Origin: an uncultured Bacteroidaceae bacterium
GTDB lineage: Bacteria > Bacteroidota > Bacteroidia > Bacteroidales > Bacteroidaceae
Direction: 5' to 3'
Assembly (NCBI GenBank): GCA_944321635.1
Contig: CALULY010000023.1
Location: forward strand, 1 to 35,385
Length of the DNA stretch: 35,385 bases
Made by a program: the position numbers and the translations under genes. The notes beneath the pieces are model-generated. The model did not search any database, was not told where the DNA came from, and was given only the letters and a program-made list of their open reading frames with translations. Shown in pieces: positions 1-7,683 of the stretch (position 1 is its first letter; each line of letters opens with the position of its first letter).

Positions 1-1
1 C

Positions 2-424
2 AACAAGGTCGAGATAGTGCGCATCGACACGCCCGAGCACTCCTACCAGTCGCTTGACGAGATGATTGCCCACGTCGAGGGTCTGGTGCAGAAGCTGGAG
101 CTGCCCTACCGCATCCTGCGGCTGTGCGGCGGTGACATGAGTTTCACGTCGAGCATCACGTTTGACTTCGAGACATTCTCGGCGGCACAAGAGAGGTGGC
201 TGGAGGTGAGCTCGGTGTCCAACTTCGAGTCCTACCAGGCCAACCGCCTGAAGTGCCGTTACCGCACGGCCGACCGCCGCATCGAGTTGTGCCACACGCT
301 CAACGGGTCGGCACTGGCATTGCCGCGCATCGTGGCTACCATACTGGAAAACAACCAGACACCCGAGGGCATCCGTGTGCCTCGTGTGCTTGTCCCCTAT
401 TGCGGGTTTGACATTATTGACTGA
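2..424 (+). CDS. serS: Seryl-tRNA synthetase, C-terminal part (5' end outside window)
   Basis: Class II aminoacyl-tRNA synthetase that charges tRNA-Ser with serine in the cytoplasm. Only the last ~140 residues are present; the frame is open to the left edge (the first codons read NKVEIVRI), so the GTG at 17 is an internal codon and not a start. The segment contains the end of the catalytic core: a serine-enzyme signature around FETFSAAQERWLEVSSVSN and class II motif 3 as LNGSALALPR, with the conserved arginine. The C-terminus ends normally a few residues after the PRVLVPYCG block. A hairpin that may terminate transcription follows at 450-488. Identification is firm; nothing can be said of the N-terminal coiled-coil arm. 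Confidence 0.95.
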   Translation, partial: NKVEIVRIDTPEHSYQSLDEMIAHVEGLVQKLELPYRILRLCGGDMSFTSSITFDFETFSAAQERWLEVSSVSNFESYQANRLKCRYRTADRRIELCHTLNGSALALPRIVATILENNQTPEGIRVPRVLVPYCGFDIID

Positions 425-449
425 GCGGTCAGGTGATGACCGGCGACAC

Positions 450-488
450 ATCCCCCTTTGGCGTGCAAACCGTCAGAGGGGGATTTTC
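450..488 (+). terminator. Possible intrinsic terminator after serS
   Basis: ATCCCCCT (450-457) pairs with AGGGGGAT (477-484) around a ~19-nt loop and is followed by only four T residues. The 8-bp stem is perfect, but the T tract is short, so this is a moderate call. Position, 26 bp after the serS stop, fits. Confidence 0.5.
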
Positions 489-557
489 ATGTTCCTTATG
501 CCACTGCCGTCTGGGTGGCTTGTGGCGTGTGCAGGATGGTGTGGTACAAGTAGTTTG

Positions 558-589
558 TTTGCATAGTTTACCGATTTGCAATAAATTTG
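558..589 (+). promoter_or_regulatory. Bacteroidota-type promoter of the T9SS surface protein gene
   Basis: TTTG at 558-561 (-33 box), a 20-bp spacer, and TAAATTTG at 582-589 (-7 box, consensus TAnnTTTG). Transcription would start near 596, leaving an AT-rich leader of about 30 nt before the ATG at 628. Confidence 0.7.
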
Positions 590-627
590 CGCCCAGAAAC
601 TAAACTATAACTAAAAAATTAGGAAGT

Positions 628-3600
628 ATGAACATTGGCAAACGCTTTATCGCGGCCGTTGCCGCGCTGTGCCTTTTGCCGTCCATCTATGCGCAAGGAC
701 AGTTGCCGCTGGCGGTGGGAGAAGAACAATTCAACGACAATTCCATATTTATTTCAAAAGACAATGTGGAATGGACTGGTGAGTTGATCCAGACTAATGA
801 TGATTGGACCAACAATGGATGGGGAGCTTTCACCATTGCTTTCCAAGATGTGCCGGGGATGTTGACCCTCCAGTACCAAAGGAATAAATATGGTAAGAAC
901 AATGAGTTAGGGCTGCAGGAAAGCCCAAACAATGTGGACTGGACGGATCTCTATGTAGGAAATCCTCCGACCAGTTGGACCGATCTCTCTGTCATGTTGA
1001 AACCTGAGACACGCTATGTCCGTTTCTGGTACAGTGCTGATTATAAATTTGGTGATGTTGGTCCTAAGTATGCCGAAGTCCGTAACCTGAGCATCGCCAA
1101 GGCCATTTATTCCGAGGTTGCCTCGCAATCATTCGAGGTTGAGGCCGGCGGCTCTGACACAAAAGAGTTTGAACTGTCTGTGAGCAACCTGAAAGGCAAT
1201 CTGACATTTGATTGCACCAATCCCGATTTTGATGTAGTGCTTGGCGAAGTTTCATCTTCTGGCACTGTCAAAGTCACCGTCACCTACACCCCGACCGAAG
1301 CGGTGTCGGCCGATGCAGTCCTGACGATAAAGGATGCGGCCTACGATGCCAACAACGAGACCATCGCCCTCAGCGGCATGATGTTGCCGGTCGTCCCGAC
1401 GGTGGGTGAGGCGACGGATGTGACAGCTACCTCGTTTGTCGTCAATTGGAGCAATGTGGCGGATTTCACCACGCTGCTGACCGTGATGCAGGACGGTGCT
1501 CCGCTGGACGGATATGCCGACCTGGAATGCCAAGGGTTCAGCCACGTGGTCGAGGGGTTGCAACCTGGTGTGACTTATACCTATCAACTCAAGGCTAAGA
1601 ACGGCGACAAAGTGACCGATGCTTCCGCTGCCGCCAGTGTCACGCTGCCCGTCCCCACGGTAGAGGTGGGGAGCTTTGAATCCTTTGCCACCACGGCTGG
1701 CGTGGCGGTGTCGCAGACTGTCGATGTCACGGCGGCGAATCTCGTCGGCGATGTCGAGTTGTCTCTGAAGCGTGGTGAGGTCTTTGCACTTGGCACGGAG
1801 CATCTTGACATGGATGAGGCCGATGGGGCGACGTTCGAAGTCACCTATTCACCCGTCGCCGTGGGCGAAGATGTTGACACGTTGTTTGTCACCACGGCCT
1901 ACGCCACGGCGTTGTCTATCCCGTTGCGGGGTGTCAATTCGCTCGATGCCCCCGTCGCTTTGGAAGCTGAGGACGTGACAAATTCAGGATTCACCGCACG
2001 CTGGGAGACGGTTGACGGTGCGACAGATTACAGGTTGACCGTCATGGATGCCAGCGGCACGCCGCTTAATATATATAATGGTATAGCGACGGGCGACGTG
2101 ACATCCTACGCCGTCACCAATCTCTTGCCGTCGACGACCTATCTCTATTCGGTGCGGTCAGTGGCAAACGGCGCGGTATCGACAGATGCCTCCGATGAAA
2201 TCAGTGTCACAACGGTGGATGGCGCGGTCATCACCTATTCGCACACTCCCAAAGACTTTGTGGCGGTGCGCGGGGCGTCGCTTGCACAGTCCATCCGCGT
2301 CAGTGGCTCAAATGTCTTCGGTGCTATCACTGCCAAGGTTGATGGCGACGAATCATTCACCATCGACAATCCTTCGCTGCCGGCCGAGGGCGGGATGTTG
2401 ACCATAACATTCGCTCCGGACGACTTTGGCACTCATGCGGCTACCCTTTCACTCTCGGCTTCAGGGGCGGAATCGGTCAACATATCGCTCAACGGCACGG
2501 CTACCCCCGACCGTGTGGCTGCATTGCCCGCGACGGAAGTAGGCACGGGTTCGTTTACTGCCAACTGGGAAAAAGTTGACGGGGCGCAGTCCTATCTCAT
2601 CACCGTCCGCCGTGCCAACCAGGTCCTCCCTGGCTGGGATGACGTTGAGTTGGGTGATGTGGCCTCGCACACTGTCGATGGGCTGTATGAGGCTGTGACT
2701 TACAACTATTCAGTCAAGGCGGTAGCTGCCGGGGCTGAGGGCGAAGCGTCCGCAATGGTGGCAGCCACCACCCTTTACACTCCGGTGGTTGAAGTCGTGT
2801 CGGTCGCTGAATCATCGGCTTCCGTCGTGTGGAATGCCCCGTACGCAGCGGACTCCTATGCTATGACGTTGAAGCAAAACGGCGCGGCCGTCGAAGGCTA
2901 TGCCGATGTGCGTCCGACGGCGGCGGCATATACATTCACAGGTCTCAAGCCTTCCACCAGATATGATTGCGAGCTCTCCACCACCTTTGGCGAGGTGACG
3001 GTGCACTCGGCAGCCGTCTCATTCACCACTGCTGCCGCGAGCACGGCATACGGCAACCAGTTGCATAACTCGGGATTTGAGGAATGGGAAGGCTCGGGCG
3101 ACACATTCGAGCCTGTCGATTGGAACAGCTTTGGGACTTTGACGGGCGATTACGCATCCATGGCATCAATGGCTGGGGTGCGCATGGAGCAATCGACCGA
3201 TGTCCGCCCTGGCACCTCTGGTAGCAAGAGCGTGCGTGTCTGGACGGGGAGTGTCTTGGGAGTGAAGGCCAATGGCAATCTCACCACGGGCCGCATCAAC
3301 GCTGGCTCGATCACGGCTACTGATCCAGCAAACTACAACTTCACTGTGACCAATGACGAGGCCTTCAGCGAGCGCATCAATGCCCGCCCGGACTCGTTGA
3401 CGGTGTGGGTCAAGTACTCTCCAGCCAACTCTGCATCAAAGGCAAGGGTAGCGGCCATCATACATGACAACTACTCCTACCGCGACCCGTCGGGCAGTGA
3501 TCCCAATGCCGACAGCCACGTCGTAGGGAGTGCCGAGATGAACTTCCCCTCCAACGGGGGCGGGTGGCAGCGTCTGTCAGTGCCGTTCAACTATCGCGGC

Positions 3601-4560
3601 AACGAGCTGTCCCCGGACTTCATGCTCGTCACATTCAGTTCCAACATGACACCCGGCGGTGGCGATGCCAACGATGCGGTGATTGTCGATGACTTGCACC
3701 TCGTCTACAAGCCGTCGCTGGCGGTCACTTCGCTCTCGACGCGCAGTGTCGCGGCGGGTGACGTGCTGGTGGCCACCTACGAAATCACCGGCTCAATGTC
3801 TGTTCCAAACCTCGCGGCCGCACGCAACACCGTGTCCTTGCAGTTGTCGGACAAGGACGGTTCGTTTGCCTCGCCGCACGTCCTCGCCACCATCACTACT
3901 GACAAGTCCGGCAAGCTCGCCGGCGTGCTGCCCGACGGGTTGGAGGCAGGCAGCGGGTACAAGGTGCGTGTCGTCACTACCAACTACCCCATGACGGCCG
4001 AGGCCGGCGGGACGTTGACTGTCAAGGGCGATGCGACGCCTGTCATCAAGGCGGCATTTGACCAAGAACTCAGGACTGAAGTCGGCGCACCTGCCGCCCA
4101 AGCGCAAATCAATGTCGCTGGTGACAACCTCACGGGTGAGATCTACCTCGACCTCCAGTCAGATGTGTTCACCGTCGCGCCATCCGTTTTGCCCGCGACT
4201 GGCGGAAATGTCACCGTCACCTACTCGCCCAACGTCCCGGGAGACGACGAGGCGCGCCTCGTCATAAGCTCAGCCGGTGCCGAGAGCCTCGCACTCACGC
4301 TGCGCGGCCACGCCGAGTTGCCTGTCAGGGTGTCCGGCGTTGTTGCCGATGGCACGCTTGTCAGCCTCCGTCCCAACCCTGTGATCGATGTAGCGACAAT
4401 CGACGGGGTCGAAGGCGACGCCCCCTATTGCATCTACTCCCTCGAAGGGCAAATGGTGATGACGGGCAGGCTGCAAGCCTCGACCGCCGACCTCTCGGCA
4501 CTGCCGCGCGGGGTCTATGTCATGGTCGTGGCAAACGTGCAAGTCAAGTTCGTCAAGTGA
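628..4560 (+). CDS. Secreted multidomain protein with FnIII-like repeats, a PCMD-like domain and a T9SS C-terminal sorting domain
   Basis: 1310 aa. Residues 1-22 form a Sec signal peptide (hydrophobic AAVAALCLLP, cleavage likely after IYA). Residues ~23-155 are an unrecognised domain. Then three pairs alternate: an Ig-like/SPD-2-like beta domain and a fibronectin III-like domain with the typical T..S(F/A)..W and L.P.T.Y.Y..... pattern (FnIII near 255-340, 435-527, 630-720, with a fourth at 722-800). Residues ~808-1025, starting NSGFEEWEG and rich in SxSVRVWTG and DSLTVWVKY motifs, resemble the PCMD (putative carbohydrate metabolism) domain; this match is from memory. A further beta domain follows. 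Residues ~1240-1310 look like a type A T9SS sorting domain (LRPNPV...IYSLEGQ...LPRGVYVM). It is probably exported and surface-anchored or released by type IX secretion. Monocistronic, with its own promoter and terminator. DNA encoding the N-terminal domain is AT-richer than the rest. Ligand unknown. Confidence 0.85.
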   Translation: MNIGKRFIAAVAALCLLPSIYAQGQLPLAVGEEQFNDNSIFISKDNVEWTGELIQTNDDWTNNGWGAFTIAFQDVPGMLTLQYQRNKYGKNNELGLQESPNNVDWTDLYVGNPPTSWTDLSVMLKPETRYVRFWYSADYKFGDVGPKYAEVRNLSIAKAIYSEVASQSFEVEAGGSDTKEFELSVSNLKGNLTFDCTNPDFDVVLGEVSSSGTVKVTVTYTPTEAVSADAVLTIKDAAYDANNETIALSGMMLPVVPTVGEATDVTATSFVVNWSNVADFTTLLTVMQDGAPLDGYADLECQGFSHVVEGLQPGVTYTYQLKAKNGDKVTDASAAASVTLPVPTVEVGSFESFATTAGVAVSQTVDVTAANLVGDVELSLKRGEVFALGTEHLDMDEADGATFEVTYSPVAVGEDVDTLFVTTAYATALSIPLRGVNSLDAPVALEAEDVTNSGFTARWETVDGATDYRLTVMDASGTPLNIYNGIATGDVTSYAVTNLLPSTTYLYSVRSVANGAVSTDASDEISVTTVDGAVITYSHTPKDFVAVRGASLAQSIRVSGSNVFGAITAKVDGDESFTIDNPSLPAEGGMLTITFAPDDFGTHAATLSLSASGAESVNISLNGTATPDRVAALPATEVGTGSFTANWEKVDGAQSYLITVRRANQVLPGWDDVELGDVASHTVDGLYEAVTYNYSVKAVAAGAEGEASAMVAATTLYTPVVEVVSVAESSASVVWNAPYAADSYAMTLKQNGAAVEGYADVRPTAAAYTFTGLKPSTRYDCELSTTFGEVTVHSAAVSFTTAAASTAYGNQLHNSGFEEWEGSGDTFEPVDWNSFGTLTGDYASMASMAGVRMEQSTDVRPGTSGSKSVRVWTGSVLGVKANGNLTTGRINAGSITATDPANYNFTVTNDEAFSERINARPDSLTVWVKYSPANSASKARVAAIIHDNYSYRDPSGSDPNADSHVVGSAEMNFPSNGGGWQRLSVPFNYRGNELSPDFMLVTFSSNMTPGGGDANDAVIVDDLHLVYKPSLAVTSLSTRSVAAGDVLVATYEITGSMSVPNLAAARNTVSLQLSDKDGSFASPHVLATITTDKSGKLAGVLPDGLEAGSGYKVRVVTTNYPMTAEAGGTLTVKGDATPVIKAAFDQELRTEVGAPAAQAQINVAGDNLTGEIYLDLQSDVFTVAPSVLPATGGNVTVTYSPNVPGDDEARLVISSAGAESLALTLRGHAELPVRVSGVVADGTLVSLRPNPVIDVATIDGVEGDAPYCIYSLEGQMVMTGRLQASTADLSALPRGVYVMVVANVQVKFVK

Positions 4561-4595
4561 CGCGGCGCGGATGACCGCCCGCCCTGAAGGATATT

Positions 4596-4629
4596 CCCCA
4601 TGCCGTATTGCCGGCGTGGGGATTTTTTT
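4596..4629 (+). terminator. Intrinsic terminator of the T9SS surface protein gene
   Basis: CCCCATGCCG (4596-4605), loop of 6 nt, CGGCGTGGGG (4612-4621, one G-U pair), then seven T residues at 4623-4629. It lies 35 bp after the stop codon. Confidence 0.85.
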
Positions 4630-4858
4630 GTGCTGTTACCCGTCTATCTGTTTCCCATGTCTGATGCCAGTAGCGCGTGTTTGCTATATGGATGCGGCCC
4701 TCGTGCGCCCATTATTGATGTGTGGCAGGCCGTATGTGCGTGAGCACGGCAGACGCGCTTTCTTAAGCCGTGTGCCGCCGTTGGATGCACGGTGCGTGGA
4801 GAGGCGCGCATCTTGCGTCTCTGCTGTTGGCACGCCGGCATTTGGCGGAGTGGGATAG

Positions 4859-5127
4859 GGGGCAAAACCGATAGGGACGGGCATAGACTTCCACTGTTCG
4901 CCGAGAAAAGTCCGACAGGGACGGGCATAAAGTTCATTGTCTCCTGACATAAAGTATATTCAGAAGTTTTGTTTATATATTCAAAAGTTCTGTTCATATA
5001 AACAAAAGTTCTGAATATATAAACAGAACTTTTGTTTTTACTTTATCCACCGAGCAATCGGACTTTGTGCCCCTCCCTACCTGACTTTATGCCTGACCAG
5101 ATGGCAGTTTATGCCGGGTGTCACCGC
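4859..5127 (+). repeat. Mosaic repeat element A (22-bp arms, 21-bp core units)
   Basis: Left arm: four 22-bp units starting at 4859, 4881, 4903 and 4925, the inner one beginning GCATAAAGTTCATTG. A transition unit follows at 4947 (ACATAAAGTATATTC). Core: four 21-bp units starting at 4955, 4976, 4997 and 5018, each beginning TATATTC or TATAAAC and carrying AAAAGTTCTG, AGAAGTTTTG or its complement-like form AGAACTTTTG. Right arm: four 22-bp units starting at 5040, 5062, 5084 and 5106, beginning ACTTTATCC, ACTTTGTGC, ACTTTATGC and AGTTTATGC, the inverse of the left-arm word. The element is therefore an inverted repeat built of phased tandem units. Copies B and C in this window share the architecture and most of the core. 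There is no spacer diversity, so it is not a CRISPR. Function unknown; composite tandem intergenic repeats in Porphyromonas gingivalis (BrickBuilt loci, recalled from memory) are the nearest analogy. Confidence 0.85.
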
Positions 5128-5196
5128 CGTTTACATTAGAAGAGATGTGGCAAAGGGTGCAATAAACATTATTTAACCATAAAAAGATACCGTCGG

Positions 5197-5229
5197 TTTG
5201 GTAGTATGTCGACAATCATTGTATCTTTG
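5197..5229 (+). promoter_or_regulatory. Bacteroidota-type promoter of the perR-like/rubrerythrin genes
   Basis: TTTG at 5197-5200, a 21-bp spacer, and TATCTTTG at 5222-5229. Transcription would begin near 5236, so an in-frame ATG at 5206 cannot be used and the ATG at 5263 is the start. Confidence 0.8.
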
Positions 5230-5262
5230 CAACGAATAAAAAGATGTAATCATTACAACTTA

Positions 5263-5682
5263 ATGACACGGACCGCTTTCGACATATTAGTCGGGCACAA
5301 CATAAAGCCCTCGCCGCAACGGCTCGCCATCATGGACTACCTGATGCACAGTTGCACCCATCCGACCATCGACGAGATGCACACGAGCCTGCTGAGGCAG
5401 ATGCCCACGCTGTCGAAGACGACCATCTACAACACCTTGCGCACCTTTGTCGAGCACGGGGCGGCGCAAATGCTGACCATCAATGAGAAGACTACCTGCT
5501 ATGATGCCGACACCGAGCCGCACGCGCACTTCATCTGCGAGCGTTGCAACAGGGTCATCGACCTCTACCACGGGACGGAGGACATCATCCCCAAGTGCGA
5601 GACGATGCACGGGCATCTGATAAAGAGTATGCAGGTCTATTACAAAGGCGTCTGCAAGGATTGCAAGAGGGAACTGACATGA
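5263..5682 (+). CDS. Fur-family transcriptional regulator, PerR-like
   Basis: 139 aa metal-dependent repressor, probably sensing peroxide. The winged helix covers residues ~10-80, with a recognition helix around LSKTTIYNTLRTF. The dimerisation/metal domain carries two CxxC pairs (CERC and CKDC) expected to bind structural zinc. All positions of the Bacillus PerR regulatory site can be aligned: His in THPTID, Asp in CYDAD (equivalent of D85, the PerR-type residue rather than Glu), the two His of PHAHF, and Asp in RVIDLY. I therefore favour PerR over Fur or Zur. The start at 5263 is set by the upstream promoter. A reverse rubrerythrin follows 47 bp downstream in the same direction without a visible promoter, which suggests co-transcription and autoregulation of a peroxide-defence unit. 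Family is certain; the sensed signal is inferred. Confidence 0.88.
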   Translation: MTRTAFDILVGHNIKPSPQRLAIMDYLMHSCTHPTIDEMHTSLLRQMPTLSKTTIYNTLRTFVEHGAAQMLTINEKTTCYDADTEPHAHFICERCNRVIDLYHGTEDIIPKCETMHGHLIKSMQVYYKGVCKDCKRELT

Positions 5683-5729
5683 ATGCAAAAATCAAACCAT
5701 TTGTTTAACAATACAAAAACATCAAACTT

Positions 5730-6275
5730 ATGAAAAAATTCATCTGCACCGTTTGCGGTTACATTTACGAAGGTGAAGCCGCTCCAGCTCAATGCCCAAT
5801 GTGTAAGGCTCCCGCGTCCAAGTTCAAAGAACTCGAGGAAGGCAACCTCAACTTCGTGACCGAGCACGTCATCGGCGTTGCCAAAGGCTGCGATGAAGAG
5901 ATGATCAAGGATCTCAACGCGCACTTCAACGGCGAATGCACCGAGGTCGGTATGTACTTGGCCATGAGCCGCCAGGCAGACCGTGAGGGCTATCCCGAAA
6001 TTGCTGAGGCATTCAAGCGCTATGCATGGGAAGAGGCAGAACACGCCTCCAAGTTCGCGGAGTTGCTGGGTGATTGCGTTTGGGACACCAAAACAAACCT
6101 TGAGAAGAGGATGAACGCCGAGTCAGGCGCTTGCGAGGACAAAAACCGCATCGCCGCACGTGCAAAGCAGCTCAACCTCGATGCCATCCACGACACAGTG
6201 CACGAGATGGCCAAGGACGAGGCACGCCACGGCAAGGGATTCGAGGGACTCTACAAGAGGTACTTCGGCAAGTAA
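5730..6275 (+). CDS. Reverse rubrerythrin (N-terminal rubredoxin domain), peroxide-reducing
   Basis: 181 aa cytoplasmic non-haem iron protein expected to reduce hydrogen peroxide to water with electrons from NAD(P)H via redox partners. The rubredoxin-like domain is N-terminal, with Cys6, Cys9 (CTVCGY) and Cys22, Cys25 (CPMC) binding one iron. The ferritin-like di-iron four-helix domain follows, with [20 protein letters not shown] and DEARHG supplying the Glu and His ligands (two ExxH motifs). This order is the reverse of classical rubrerythrin, as in clostridial reverse rubrerythrins and many Bacteroidales proteins annotated as NADH peroxidase. It directly follows the PerR-like gene, the expected regulator. 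A strong terminator lies 18 bp after the stop. Confidence 0.92.
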   Translation: MKKFICTVCGYIYEGEAAPAQCPMCKAPASKFKELEEGNLNFVTEHVIGVAKGCDEEMIKDLNAHFNGECTEVGMYLAMSRQADREGYPEIAEAFKRYAWEEAEHASKFAELLGDCVWDTKTNLEKRMNAESGACEDKNRIAARAKQLNLDAIHDTVHEMAKDEARHGKGFEGLYKRYFGK

Positions 6276-6293
6276 TCCGACGGCGAAACAGGC

Positions 6294-6331
6294 AAAAAAG
6301 GTGCAGGACGGCGACGTCCCGCACCTTTTTT
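6294..6331 (+). terminator. Intrinsic terminator after rubrerythrin
   Basis: GGTGC-A-GGACG (6300-6310), loop GCGA, CGTCC-C-GCACC (6315-6325) with one A/C mismatch, flanked by six A residues before and six T residues after. It could act in both directions, but only the rightward gene needs it. Confidence 0.9.
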
Positions 6332-6364
6332 ATTGCCACGTCTCCGGAAACGGAGGCACAAGCC

Positions 6365-6395
6365 TTGGCAATTCACCATGCAAGCACTATCTTTG
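6365..6395 (+). promoter_or_regulatory. Bacteroidota-type promoter of rplY
   Basis: TTGG at 6365-6368, a 19-bp spacer and TATCTTTG at 6388-6395. The expected start of transcription is near 6402, giving a leader of about 70 nt before the rplY ATG. Confidence 0.7.
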
Positions 6396-6472
6396 CACCG
6401 CTCTTGCACAATCAACGTGTGATGGCGAATTAAGCAACATTAAACAACAACTTAATTTAGAGTAACACAACA

Positions 6473-7051
6473 ATGAAAACCATCCAAATCAACGGGACGG
6501 CACGCAACGAATTCGGCAAGAAAGCTGCCAAGTTGCTCCGCAAAGAGGGCAAAATCCCCTGCATCGTCTACGGCATCGGCGACAACATCAACATCACTGT
6601 CACTGAAGATGAATTGAGGAAACTCATCTACACACCCCACATCTATGTCGTGGAACTCAACATCGACGGTCAAATCTACCCGACTGTCCTCAAAGACGCA
6701 CAATTCCACCCGGTCAAGGACAACGTGCTGCACGTTGACTTCCTCCGCATCAACGAGGAGAAGCCGGTAGAAATCGAGATACCCGTAGTGCTTGACGGCC
6801 TCGCAGAAGGCGTGAAAGCCGGCGGTAAGATGAACCTCCGCATGAGGAAGCTCAGAGTCAAGGGCATCTTCACAAACATTCCCGAGAGGTTGCACATCGA
6901 CGTGACGCACCTCGGGTTGGGCAAAACCATCCAGGTCGGCGAACTCAACTTTGACAACCTCGAACTCACCAACGCCAAGGAAGCAGTCGTCTGCGCCGTG
7001 CAACTGACACGTGCCGCAAGAGGTGCTCAAGCAGCTGCCGCAAACAGCTGA
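6473..7051 (+). CDS. rplY: 50S ribosomal protein L25 / general stress protein Ctc
   Basis: 192 aa, the long CTC form of L25, which binds 5S rRNA in the large ribosomal subunit. The N-terminal L25 domain (residues ~4-90) has the typical [23 protein letters not shown] opening. The C-terminal beta domain (~95-180) contains the [19 protein letters not shown] block usual in Ctc proteins. It ends with a short Ala-rich tail. It is the first gene of a rightward cluster; peptidyl-tRNA hydrolase follows after 61 bp, a pairing common in bacteria. Its own promoter lies at 6365-6395. Confidence 0.95.
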   Translation: MKTIQINGTARNEFGKKAAKLLRKEGKIPCIVYGIGDNINITVTEDELRKLIYTPHIYVVELNIDGQIYPTVLKDAQFHPVKDNVLHVDFLRINEEKPVEIEIPVVLDGLAEGVKAGGKMNLRMRKLRVKGIFTNIPERLHIDVTHLGLGKTIQVGELNFDNLELTNAKEAVVCAVQLTRAARGAQAAAANS

Positions 7052-7112
7052 TGGAGCGTGCAATGAGAATTGTCGGAAACGCAAACAACTATATTATCAA
7101 CAGATAGGACAA

Positions 7113-7679
7113 ATGAAATTCCTTATAGCCGGTCTCGGCAACATCGGAGCCGAGTACGACGGCACGAGACATAATATAGGATTCAGCATATTGGACGCTC
7201 TTGCTAAAGCGTCCAATATTGTTTTTACGGACGGCCGTTACGGTGCGACAGCGACACTGGCGTTGAAAGGACGGCAGCTGATACTGCTCAAACCGTCCAC
7301 CTACATGAACCTCAGCGGCAACGCTGTCCGCTACTACCTGCAAAAAGAGAAGATTCCTGTCGAGAACCTATTGGTCGTCGTCGATGACCTCTCACTGCCA
7401 TTCGGGACGTTGCGTCTGAAGGGGAAAGGCAGCAGTGCGGGGCACAATGGCCTGAAGCACATTGAGGAGACGCTCGGCACACAATCCTATGCCCGGTTGA
7501 AATTCGGCTTGGGCAACGATTTTCCCAAGGGCGGGCAGATAGACTTCGTGCTTGGCAGGTTCCCAGCAGAACAACAAGCACTGTTGCCAGAGAAGGAAGC
7601 GCGTGCTGCGGAAATCATCAAGAGTTTCTGCCTCGCAGGCCTCGCCATCACCATGAACCAATACAACAACAAAGACTGA
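7113..7679 (+). CDS. pth: Peptidyl-tRNA hydrolase
   Basis: 188 aa monomeric enzyme that releases tRNA from peptidyl-tRNA that dropped off ribosomes. The start at 7113 gives [12 protein letters not shown]; the open frame continues upstream to 7011 inside rplY, but the extension is not homologous to Pth. Catalytic residues are present: Asn in GLGNIG, His in TRHNIGF, and Asp in VVVDDLSLP, plus the [12 protein letters not shown] signature. Length is usual. It sits between rplY and the S4-domain gene, 4 bp before the latter, and all three have roles tied to ribosomes or stalled translation. Confidence 0.96.
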   Translation: MKFLIAGLGNIGAEYDGTRHNIGFSILDALAKASNIVFTDGRYGATATLALKGRQLILLKPSTYMNLSGNAVRYYLQKEKIPVENLLVVVDDLSLPFGTLRLKGKGSSAGHNGLKHIEETLGTQSYARLKFGLGNDFPKGGQIDFVLGRFPAEQQALLPEKEARAAEIIKSFCLAGLAITMNQYNNKD

Positions 7680-7683
7680 ACGC

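Larger units (their letters stand above)
4561..5262. other. Intergenic region (702 bp) between the T9SS gene and the PerR-like gene
   Basis: It holds a terminator at 4596-4629, mosaic repeat element A at 4859-5127 and the downstream promoter at 5197-5229. Between 4630 and 4858 I see no gene: open frames there lack recognisable protein features or a start signal. Between 5128 and 5196 the DNA is AT-rich with nothing else identifiable. Confidence 0.7.

Noticed and set aside
425..627. tRNA or small RNA genes in intergenic gaps
   Set aside because: No cloverleaf with a GTTCGAATC-type arm was seen here or in the other gaps; small RNAs cannot be excluded by eye.
4517..4858. Small gene after the T9SS protein
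   Set aside because: It overlaps the end of the real gene and runs through its terminator; the translation has no features of a protein.
4859..5127. CRISPR array
   Set aside because: Units recur every 21-22 bp with no unique spacers, are inverted about a centre, and no cas gene is present.
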